Positions 14,892-23,265 of a DNA stretch of 64,000 bases are shown here, one piece after another. The stretch's first letter is position 1. Every line of letters starts with the position of its first letter. The notes under the pieces were generated by a model, which did no database searches, was not told the DNA's origin, and saw only the letters and a list, made by a program, of their open reading frames with translations. The position numbers and the translations under genes were made by a program. Source of the DNA: Alphaproteobacteria bacterium (lineage in GTDB: Bacteria; Pseudomonadota; Alphaproteobacteria; Micavibrionales; Micavibrionaceae); NCBI GenBank assembly GCA_013215815.1, contig JABSQP010000004.1, forward strand, positions 62,001-126,000, given 5' to 3'.

Positions 14892-17660
14892 TTATAGGTT
14901 AGGCTCTGGTATTGGGCTTTGTGCAGGTTGGTGTCCTTGAAGTGATCTACCGATATTGCCGACACCTCCACTAATTTGCCCGCCAAAGACGCTTCCTGCC
15001 ATTGTGACGTAAGTCATCAAACCTTTTGCAGAATCGTCGTTACTGTCGTTGAAACTTGGTGTTTCAGCGCCCATCCATCTGGTTAGAATGGTGTTTGGAA
15101 TCATATCTATTAATTTAAAGCTGGCCATACCAATCATATAGACCAAAATTGCATAAATGATTGTAAAGAAGAAGTCGTCAACAGGTCCGCGCATCCAATC
15201 CGTGGTACCCGTAGGAGCTGATCCTCCAGCGCCACGCGCACCAGCACAGAAGCTAGATGTATTGGCGTCGAACCCAGCTAGGTTTGCAATAGCGAGTTCA
15301 AAAATATCGTTAAGAACCCTCACCATGGCAGCAAAAACAGAAATAGCGGCAATAAGACCAAATATGATGAGTATTGGGCGTATAAATATCTCGAAAATCA
15401 GGAAGTATCCTTGAATTCCGGCCTCTCCAGGGATCCCATCGCCATCGATGCGTAAATGTGCCAATGCCCATAAAGGAATGGCGACCATCGCTTCAAATAT
15501 GCTTTTTACCCATCCACCGACAGCAAAGAAGAAATATAGAAATGGCATAAATGGAACGACATAGAATAATAAGAAGCCTATCAATAATCCTATGCTGGTG
15601 ACTGTTCCGAAAAATTGTGCAAACGCGAATGTTGTGGAACTAACTGCACTTGAGGTAACGCCCAAGATGGTTGTTAAAACCGTTAGTCCTGCTGCAGAGA
15701 TAGAACTCTCAATCATTGCGCGCCCAACACCAGAGAGTTGAGCCAAAGGATGTATATCAGCATTTTTACACATATCAAATAGGCCCTCGGTGCCGAGGAC
15801 AGTATTGATTGTATCCACTATGATATTACCTGTGCGTCTTTGCTCTGGTTGATAATTAACCCAGTTCAAATATGGTTGGTTAAGAGCAATCGCTATTTGT
15901 CTATCAATAGGAAAATCTTCAAAAGGATCAACTGTTCCCGCAGAGAAAGAAGGTGTGAACTGATCTTCAGGCGTAGGGTTGTCATCACTCTCTAGCTTTG
16001 TTTGATGAACAGTTTCCATGACAAGGGGGTAGGATTTGGCTCTAGGAATTCCCATGAGCGCTGATACCAGGGCACCATTTTTTTGAGCTATTTTATTATA
16101 CCATATACCGGCGCCAGCCCAGCCCAGCTGCCTGCTTTCATCTGTCATGTCGTAAACGGAATTACCATCATCGTCGGTCGCAATTTGCGCCTGCACAGCA
16201 TCATAGACAACTCCATCTGTTCCGCTACCATCTCCTTCGAAGAGCGTTTGCATTTCCGATACGATATAGTCGGCCATTTCTTGACCCGGGATCAGGTAGT
16301 TTGCATCCCCTTCAGTTGAATATTTAAGAAAGTTGGCCACGTAGTTATGGGCGTTAACATCTATAGTCGTATATAAATCTGTAACCCGCCCGCCAGAAGC
16401 ATTAAAGTCTGCGAACCATATATTTTTTATTAAATCAAAATAGGCTGTTTGAAAGACAGCAGATCCTGGTTCGGATACATCAGAAACTGGCAGTGTTATA
16501 GATCCACAATATGGTTCTATACCTCCTGCGACATTTGGATAACGATCGCTATTTTTTTCTCCGAAAATAATTGTTAAATCATCTCCACCAGAACGGATAG
16601 CGAAATCTTGGAATGTAATATCAGCTGTCGCTGGATCATCAGTAGCATCAATGGTTCCATCACCATTTGTATCTGTTTGATCTTCAGAGAGTGAAGTATT
16701 GTCTGAATCGCCATTACCCCACGAAACATGGGCCTGTATATCATAGTCAGAGCGTCCTGCGTACGCCCATTCACAAGTTTTCACAATGAGCATGAATGCA
16801 GGAACTTCTGATATTTTGTTGATGTCTGCTTCAGGCAAAGAAATAAGATTGTTCCTATTTCCTGCAGGAGTTTCGCCGCCATGCTCGATATGATCAACAA
16901 AGTAAATCCATCCGCTTGTCGCGAGACCCGATCCATACTTTGCGGCGTGCATGAGGATTATTTGCCCGCCGTTTAAGCCTGATGAGATAGGGATAATAAG
17001 GCCAAAGAAGATAATAAGCCTAGGTGCAACCCAAGTGTGCGTAAAACGTTGCCCAAAAGGAACCCCAGACTGCACCGTCTCGGATACTATCGTAATGACA
17101 AAATATAGGATGATAATAACGCTGACGATTAAGATACCTATGCTGTAAAACTCAAGCATTGCTTGTAAGCCGGCATGAAATGCGTTGGCATTGGCTATTT
17201 CATTAGAGTCAAATACGCCAGGAACACCAAATACGAGGTCTAGCAGCCTGAATGCTATGTCAGTTTCATTGTGAACGGTTGTAAAAAAGCCACCATAGTT
17301 AGTGGGCATTGCCGGTTGCGCACTAGCCGCTTTAATAAATAAGGAGATAGCTAGCACGACAAATTGAAGTACAAAAAGCACAAGGCCAACAATAACGGAT
17401 CCAAAGATAATAATCTGATCAATATTTTTTTTAGAAAAAGTGATGTTATGTGCTGCTGCGCCTAAAACTTTTCTAATCGTGTATTTGTTATTTGGATCGT
17501 TTGATAGAGCAGGATGGTTGTTTGGTAAAATACGCGCGGCATTAAAGATATAAGCTATTAGAAAACTTAAGTATGAAAAAAATCTTGTCCCAAATAATGC
17601 CTTAAAGCGCGGAAATATTTGCGGCAGAAGTAAATATTTTAAAGTACCTGCTTTTGTCAT
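14892..17660 (-). CDS. DotA/TraY-like type IV secretion membrane protein, paralogue 3
   Basis: A 922-residue polytopic protein, last of three tandem paralogues; it starts nine bases after its neighbour's stop. The N-terminus carries the shared motif ILPNNHP (44-50). A hydrophobic segment follows at about 83-108, then ASAQ at 112-115, which looks like a signal peptidase site. Next come a membrane segment near 173-193 and PFGQRFTHTWVAPRL with IPISSGLNGGQ and KYGSGLATSGW. A large soluble central region (about 255-610) has Asp-rich stretches. The C-terminal membrane domain contains the DotA/TraY hallmark IPLWALAHLRIDGDG. DotA is an inner-membrane channel-like component of Dot/Icm (IVB) secretion and TraY its conjugative relative. 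No other dot/icm gene is in view, so the function is unproven. Confidence 0.82.
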   Translation of the reverse strand: MTKAGTLKYLLLPQIFPRFKALFGTRFFSYLSFLIAYIFNAARILPNNHPALSNDPNNKYTIRKVLGAAAHNITFSKKNIDQIIIFGSVIVGLVLFVLQFVVLAISLFIKAASAQPAMPTNYGGFFTTVHNETDIAFRLLDLVFGVPGVFDSNEIANANAFHAGLQAMLEFYSIGILIVSVIIILYFVITIVSETVQSGVPFGQRFTHTWVAPRLIIFFGLIIPISSGLNGGQIILMHAAKYGSGLATSGWIYFVDHIEHGGETPAGNRNNLISLPEADINKISEVPAFMLIVKTCEWAYAGRSDYDIQAHVSWGNGDSDNTSLSEDQTDTNGDGTIDATDDPATADITFQDFAIRSGGDDLTIIFGEKNSDRYPNVAGGIEPYCGSITLPVSDVSEPGSAVFQTAYFDLIKNIWFADFNASGGRVTDLYTTIDVNAHNYVANFLKYSTEGDANYLIPGQEMADYIVSEMQTLFEGDGSGTDGVVYDAVQAQIATDDDGNSVYDMTDESRQLGWAGAGIWYNKIAQKNGALVSALMGIPRAKSYPLVMETVHQTKLESDDNPTPEDQFTPSFSAGTVDPFEDFPIDRQIAIALNQPYLNWVNYQPEQRRTGNIIVDTINTVLGTEGLFDMCKNADIHPLAQLSGVGRAMIESSISAAGLTVLTTILGVTSSAVSSTTFAFAQFFGTVTSIGLLIGFLLFYVVPFMPFLYFFFAVGGWVKSIFEAMVAIPLWALAHLRIDGDGIPGEAGIQGYFLIFEIFIRPILIIFGLIAAISVFAAMVRVLNDIFELAIANLAGFDANTSSFCAGARGAGGSAPTGTTDWMRGPVDDFFFTIIYAILVYMIGMASFKLIDMIPNTILTRWMGAETPSFNDSNDDSAKGLMTYVTMAGSVFGGQISGGVGNIGRSLQGHQPAQSPIPEPNL

Positions 17661-17669
17661 TTAATAACC

Positions 17670-20339
17670 TTATGGTGGCGTGCTTCCAGCTGGGGGAGGT
17701 TGTACAGGTACAATTCTCTCTCTAACGCCCTGTGTCGCACTACTAAATGCGCTTCCTGCTTGACCGAGAGCACCTTGGATCTGTCCGCTGATCATTGTAC
17801 CACCAACAGCCACTTTCTGCATGAGACCTTCCGCAGGTTCGCCAGCCTGATCATTGTAGGTGTTCACGCCTGTACCCATCCAACGCATGATATTGTTTGG
17901 TATCATATCAATAAGTTTAAAAGTCGACATACCGATCATGTACACCAAAATGGCATAGACAACTGTGAAGAAAAATTCATCGATAGGTCCGCGAATCCAC
18001 TCAGCGCTACCGACTGGATTTGAACCACTACTTGTAGTACATCCTGTTGGAGCTGCTGCACCGCCGCCGCCAGCACCTGCTGATGTTGCGGATTCAAAGC
18101 CTGCTAAGTTGGATGTTGCGAGATAGAAAATATCGTTCAGCACTTTGACCATGGCACCAAAGACTGTAATGGCAGCTAGCAAGCCAAATACGATAAGGAT
18201 AGGTCGGATAAAAATTTCAAATATGAGATAATACCCATTAATCGCCGCATCGCCTGGTAGACCTTGTCCGTCTATTCGTAAATGCGCAAGTGCCCAAAGA
18301 GGTAGCCCAACCATTGCTTCGAACAATCCTTTAACCCAACCACCAACTGCGAAAAAGAAATATAAAAATGGTAAAAACGGAACCAAATAAAACAATATAA
18401 AGCCGATTAATATTGTGATGCCTGCAATAGTAAATAAGAAACTAGAAGCTGCGCCTGCTGCAGCTGCGCCAACAGGCAGAGTTGCACTTAATACATATCC
18501 ACCAAGTGCCAATCCTACGTTTCGTATTGAGCTTTCGATTAATCCTTTACCTAGAGCGGATAATTGAGCCATAGGGTGAATGTCTGCGTTCGCACACATA
18601 TCAAATAGGCCTTCTGTTCCAAAAATCAAATTGATTACATCAATAAAGACGTTATCTGTGCTTCCCTCTTCATTATCTGCCCAGTATTCGTGAATATCTT
18701 TTAAGCCTTCATGGATCTTAGAGTCCATATATACAGCCGGAGGCACTCCGCGCCCGTTCCTAAGGCTTGCTTCAAATTCATCACGCGATGAACTTTCGTT
18801 GCCTTGTAAATTTTTGTAACGGTAATATTCCATGACCTCTGGATAGCGGCGTGTATAAGGAACATTCGTTGCTGATGAAATGAGATTACCATTTTGCTGC
18901 GCGATTTCGTTATACCAGATACCTGCACCGGCCCAGCCTTGCTCACTATAGACGGTGACTGCATCAGCTGTGTATTCGCTTTGTTGCTGTATTACTCCAG
19001 CACGAATTGCCGACTCAATTCTCGATTCTGCGGCTTCAATAATATCATCTCTGTTTTGGGCTGTAGGAAGAAAGTAAGTGCCAGATGGTTCTACTACTCT
19101 GTCTATGTATTGTTCTGCAAAGATTCGCATGCCATTAAAATTAGTTAGCCACATCGATCTGACGAGATCAAAGTAGGCTGTATTGATGAGGCGACCGCCA
19201 TCATCGGTTATATGCGTTACATCTAACGTTAGTTCACCACAATATGGGTAAACATTACCTGGGTGATCTGTGTAGGCTGTATTTTGTTCGCCGAAGACAA
19301 TACTAATATTGCCGTTGTTGTAAAAAGTTAGGGCGCTATCATAATCACTAATAACTTCGGCGGCGCCGCCGTCATAAGATTTAACAAGATACGCATCAAT
19401 CGTAATAGGAAACGAAAGACCGCTTGTTTCATTTTCATAGGCGTATTTACAACCCTTAGCGATCATCATAAAGCTCGCAAGTTCGCGTAGGCGCGGTACA
19501 TTTGGCGTTGCGATGAGTTCGTCACTTTCGGCAAGGCCGCCTAGATAATCCGCATTTGCATTGATTCGCACACGGTTAAATTCAACCCATCCATTTGTTG
19601 CAAATCCAGAGCCAAACTTTGCGGCATACAGTGTTATCCATTGCGCGGAATTTAATCCATAACTAATCGGAACTAGCAAACCTATGGCCACAACAAGGCG
19701 AATAGGTGCCCATACGTGGTTAAATCTTTTACCAAAAGGTGTTCCGGTTTGTGCGGTCTCTGCCAAAACCGCAAAGACGAAGTAAGCAAGAATGATGGCG
19801 GCAATAACTAAAATTCCAAGACTATAATATTGGAACAAAGAGTGCATAGCAGCATGGAAAGTTGTCGGTGTAGTTAATGAAGGCGCAAACATTCCAGGAA
19901 TTCCGAAGACTTGAGAAAGTAACTGGAAAGCAATATCGGTGTCCGGGTTTGGTGTTGTGATAAATCCACTATAGCTTGCCGGGATCTGAGCAGATGCCGA
20001 TCCCATCATGATTGATCCGAGGAGTAAGATAAATTGGAACGATAATAAAACAATGCCTATGAGTAATAAGAAAAATATAAGAACTTTATCAATATTCTTC
20101 TTATCAAAAACCAAGTGAGAAGAGGCTTCAGTTAAGACCTGGAAAACACCATATTTTCCCACATTTCCGGACTGTGTATACGGATGATTATTGGGTAAAA
20201 TATTAACAGCACGATATACGAGTGCCATGTTGTAGGCCAATGTATCAAACCCATTGCCGATTAATGTACGAAACCTGTCACCCAAACCAGGGAGAAGGGC
20301 GTAACGGAAGATTTTACCTGTTGTGAGGGCTAATATCAT
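17670..20339 (-). CDS. DotA/TraY-like type IV secretion membrane protein, paralogue 2
   Basis: An 889-residue protein with the same layout as its two neighbours: ILPNNHP at 47-53, a hydrophobic segment at about 86-112, and ASAQ at 115-118 as a signal-peptidase-like site. FGKRFNHVWAPIRLVV then begins the first membrane block, with VPISYGLN and KFGSGFATNGW. The central soluble region (about 255-590) is variable. The C-terminal block has FFFAVGGWVKGLFEAM, LPLWALAHLRIDGQG and EIFIRPILIVFGLLAA, the strongest similarity to DotA/TraY. Its ATG overlaps the TGA of the upstream paralogue by four bases, so the pair is translationally coupled. A Gly/Ala-rich patch (about 755-770) precedes the last membrane segment. 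Confidence 0.82.
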   Translation of the reverse strand: MILALTTGKIFRYALLPGLGDRFRTLIGNGFDTLAYNMALVYRAVNILPNNHPYTQSGNVGKYGVFQVLTEASSHLVFDKKNIDKVLIFFLLLIGIVLLSFQFILLLGSIMMGSASAQIPASYSGFITTPNPDTDIAFQLLSQVFGIPGMFAPSLTTPTTFHAAMHSLFQYYSLGILVIAAIILAYFVFAVLAETAQTGTPFGKRFNHVWAPIRLVVAIGLLVPISYGLNSAQWITLYAAKFGSGFATNGWVEFNRVRINANADYLGGLAESDELIATPNVPRLRELASFMMIAKGCKYAYENETSGLSFPITIDAYLVKSYDGGAAEVISDYDSALTFYNNGNISIVFGEQNTAYTDHPGNVYPYCGELTLDVTHITDDGGRLINTAYFDLVRSMWLTNFNGMRIFAEQYIDRVVEPSGTYFLPTAQNRDDIIEAAESRIESAIRAGVIQQQSEYTADAVTVYSEQGWAGAGIWYNEIAQQNGNLISSATNVPYTRRYPEVMEYYRYKNLQGNESSSRDEFEASLRNGRGVPPAVYMDSKIHEGLKDIHEYWADNEEGSTDNVFIDVINLIFGTEGLFDMCANADIHPMAQLSALGKGLIESSIRNVGLALGGYVLSATLPVGAAAAGAASSFLFTIAGITILIGFILFYLVPFLPFLYFFFAVGGWVKGLFEAMVGLPLWALAHLRIDGQGLPGDAAINGYYLIFEIFIRPILIVFGLLAAITVFGAMVKVLNDIFYLATSNLAGFESATSAGAGGGGAAAPTGCTTSSGSNPVGSAEWIRGPIDEFFFTVVYAILVYMIGMSTFKLIDMIPNNIMRWMGTGVNTYNDQAGEPAEGLMQKVAVGGTMISGQIQGALGQAGSAFSSATQGVRERIVPVQPPPAGSTPP

Positions 20340-23059
20340 CCGGCACCTCCTGGTGGTCGTGTAGGCTGGGCTGCTGCGTTAGAGAGGCCACCTATACCTT
20401 GTCCTAGTTGTGTAAAGCCACCTGCAAGTTGACCACCAATACGCATACCACCAATAGCGGCGTATTGTGAAAGTCCTTGGGTTGGATCTTGCGTGTTATC
20501 ACTGAAGGCTGAAGCAGAAGAACCAATCCAACGTAAAATGTTATTTGGAACTAAGTTGATCATTTTAAATGATGCGATACCCATCATATACAAAATGACG
20601 GCATAAACGATTGTGAAAAAGAATTGATCAATTAAGTGTCGTCCAAATTCATCTGTTTCAGCCCCTGGTACGCTCAAATCATTACCTGTGACATTAATAA
20701 CAACAAGGTCGAAAATAGAATTAAGTGTCGTGGCTAACGCAACGAAGGTCGCCATACCTGCAACAAGACCGAATACGGATAAGATAGGCCTTAAGAAAAT
20801 TTCTAATATTAGGTAATATCCGTTAATGGCATTCTTTCCAGGAAGACCTTCACCATCAATTCTTAAGTGTGCAATTGCCCAAAGAGGAGCAGCGCACATT
20901 GCTTCGAAAATACTCTTCACCCATGCACCGACGGCGAAGAAGAAGTAGATAAATGGCAACATCGGTAGAATATAAAAGAGGATGAAGCCCATTGATAAAC
21001 CAACTGTTGCGATCGATACAAAAAATCCACTGGCAGCTTGGGCTGTTTGTGCAAAAGGCCCAAGAATAGCTGTGGCGCCACCAAAGAAAGAGGCACCCAT
21101 AGCAAGCGCCATGTTACGTACTGCGCTTTCAACTAAGCTTTTTCCGATAAGCGTGAGTTGAGCGAGCGGATGAATAGAGACGGTTACAGGCCCGCCTCCT
21201 CCCGCAGGAGTATATGTCACGTTTTGTCTTATATTAAATAAACCATTCAGGCCAAATATGGCAGCTATTGCATCTTTAAAAACGTTATATGTGAGTCCGG
21301 TTTCGCCGCAGCGCCAATATTGGTATGTTTCATTCATTACACGAGCGTAATAAGATTCTGTAGCATTTAGATCAATGCGATCTTGTTCTGCAGATTCGGG
21401 CAAGTTTGGTTCAAACATTTTACAGGAAGAAGTCTCAGCTGAATGCTGTCGTCTTTCTTCTAAAACTTTTTTTAGGACTTCTGGGTATTCTTTTTCATGC
21501 GGGAAATCCATTACCGCAACTGTATAAGCACCGTTTACTTCTGAAATTTTGCTATACCAAATACCAGCGCCGCCCCAGCCACGATTAAGAATTTCATCCG
21601 TCATTTCAAACTGAACATTCGTGCGTGCATCATCAATAAAACTGCGAATATCAGTATCAATTATAGATTGTATTGATGAGACGATAGAATCTTTGTAAGA
21701 CGATGGTGGTTTTATGCTAAGTTGGCAATTGTCCCCTGAGGGGCCACCTCCACCGCCGCTTCCAGGGTCTGTAATTGTACATACAGAGCGGCTTCTTGCG
21801 GGGTGTTGAGACCATGAAATCCGTTGACCAATAAAATCAAGGTAAGTGCTTACCCATAAGAAGTTAACAATGCGAAAATAATTTTCTTGTAGATTTGATG
21901 TTGACGTAGGTGCTCCGCCACCGCCGCCTGACGATACAGTGGTCGCCTCATCACTTAAACCTGCCGGAACAATAACGGATCCACAGTAAGGTCTGACAGC
22001 AGAGTTCCCTCCTGCACTGATATCTTCACCAAAGATGATTTCAATATCGCCATTTTCACTTGCTGCTTTTGCTACTGAATATGTAGATGCGGTGGATATA
22101 ATGTAGTTAGAGCCGTTATGTACATATGCGTTTATAACTATAGGGGGATCCTCATTAATTGCATATGCTTCACGGCAAGCATGTACGACCGACATAAATG
22201 AAACTAAAGAATGTGGATTAGGTGAGTCAGGATATCCAATTAAAGCGGCATCAGGAGCGCCTGTTGGATTGCTTAAACCGCTATTAAACAAAATCCAACC
22301 ATTCGTTGCAAAGCTAGACCCTAGTTTCGCAGCATGCAGAACAATATATTGCGATCCGTTAATACCGTTTGCGAGAGGAACTAAAAGGCCAATGGCAACA
22401 ACGAGCCTTATTGGCGCATAAATATGAGCAAAACGCTTACCAAAAGGTGTTCCTGTTTGCGCTGTTTCTGCAACAACGACAACGACGTAGTACAAGAACA
22501 CAACGACGGCGACAATTAAGATCGCCATGTTGTAGAAATAAAAGAGTTGGTGCAAAGCCAAGTGAAATGGTGTGCCTGTTGGAGCGCTGGATCCAAAAAA
22601 ACCAGGAATGCCGAAAGTGTGATCTAGCATCTGAAAGGCAACATCTGTTGGTACTTGGGCTGCTGGTGTTTCAAACATACCTTGCGCGAAGGCCTCACGG
22701 CTAAAAATCATAAAGACAAGAGCAAGGAACTGTAAAATTAAGAGAAGTATTCCGGCAAGCACAGCGCCAAAGATCAGGACTTGGTCCCAATTTCTTTTAT
22801 TGACGGTAATGTTATTTGCCGCTGCTGCTAGTACATCTCTTAGCCCATATTTGCCAATATTTGATGGATTAAGGTATGGGTGGTTGTTTGGCAGAATGCG
22901 CACTGCGTTATAGACGCTTGCTATCAAAAACGCGAAATAGCCAAAACCTGAACCAACGAGTTCTCTAATTTGGGGAATAAAACCAGGCAAAAGCACGTAT
23001 CGCAGGACATTTTTAGCCCGCAACTTCTCTTTCAATAATTCATGCGCTTGTGCCGTCAT
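20336..23059 (-). CDS. DotA/TraY-like type IV secretion membrane protein, paralogue 1
   Basis: A 907-residue protein, first of the tandem trio and so closest to the promoter. AAGAGAAA precedes ATG 23059. It has an extra N-terminal basic helix, then ILPNNHP (55-61), a hydrophobic segment at about 94-119, and AFAQ (123-126), a likely signal peptidase site. FGKRFAHIYAPIRLVV and KLGSSFATNGW follow. Two glycine-rich linkers (SSGGGGGAP and GSGGGGGPS) break the central region, together with cysteines absent from the other two. The C-terminal part carries APLWAIAHLRIDGEG and EIFLRPILSVFGLVAG. Family assignment rests on this block; a divergent role among the three is likely because the middles differ greatly. 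Confidence 0.82.
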   Translation of the reverse strand: MTAQAHELLKEKLRAKNVLRYVLLPGFIPQIRELVGSGFGYFAFLIASVYNAVRILPNNHPYLNPSNIGKYGLRDVLAAAANNITVNKRNWDQVLIFGAVLAGILLLILQFLALVFMIFSREAFAQGMFETPAAQVPTDVAFQMLDHTFGIPGFFGSSAPTGTPFHLALHQLFYFYNMAILIVAVVVFLYYVVVVVAETAQTGTPFGKRFAHIYAPIRLVVAIGLLVPLANGINGSQYIVLHAAKLGSSFATNGWILFNSGLSNPTGAPDAALIGYPDSPNPHSLVSFMSVVHACREAYAINEDPPIVINAYVHNGSNYIISTASTYSVAKAASENGDIEIIFGEDISAGGNSAVRPYCGSVIVPAGLSDEATTVSSGGGGGAPTSTSNLQENYFRIVNFLWVSTYLDFIGQRISWSQHPARSRSVCTITDPGSGGGGGPSGDNCQLSIKPPSSYKDSIVSSIQSIIDTDIRSFIDDARTNVQFEMTDEILNRGWGGAGIWYSKISEVNGAYTVAVMDFPHEKEYPEVLKKVLEERRQHSAETSSCKMFEPNLPESAEQDRIDLNATESYYARVMNETYQYWRCGETGLTYNVFKDAIAAIFGLNGLFNIRQNVTYTPAGGGGPVTVSIHPLAQLTLIGKSLVESAVRNMALAMGASFFGGATAILGPFAQTAQAASGFFVSIATVGLSMGFILFYILPMLPFIYFFFAVGAWVKSIFEAMCAAPLWAIAHLRIDGEGLPGKNAINGYYLILEIFLRPILSVFGLVAGMATFVALATTLNSIFDLVVINVTGNDLSVPGAETDEFGRHLIDQFFFTIVYAVILYMMGIASFKMINLVPNNILRWIGSSASAFSDNTQDPTQGLSQYAAIGGMRIGGQLAGGFTQLGQGIGGLSNAAAQPTRPPGGAG

Positions 23060-23191
23060 ATTTCTCTTTTTAAGGCTAATGCCTTGAATTTATTGGGCTA
23101 AAAGCCCTAATTTGATCGTTTCACTACTAATAATTGATTGTATCACAAGGAGATGGCGCGATACCAATTTGAAGGAAGGATGCCTTTTAGA

Positions 23192-23220
23192 TAATAAAAA
23201 AGGCGTTAATAACGCCTTGA
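23192..23220 (-). terminator. Rho-independent terminator after ettA
   Basis: AAGGCGTT (23200-23207) and AACGCCTT (23211-23218) form an 8-bp perfect stem with a three-base loop. Read on the minus strand the stem is followed by TTTTTTATTAT. It lies 46 bases beyond the ettA stop and before the DotA-like operon on the same strand. It therefore separates the two transcripts, and the DotA-like operon must have its own promoter in 23060-23190. Confidence 0.85.
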
Positions 23221-23265
23221 TTATAAATAAAAAAATGAATTTCGAATAGAGTTAAATTTAGATTT

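Noticed and set aside
14892-23059. A complete Dot/Icm or conjugation locus
   Set aside because: Only DotA/TraY-like proteins are visible; no ATPase, coupling protein, relaxase or DotC/D/IcmE-like genes occur in the window.
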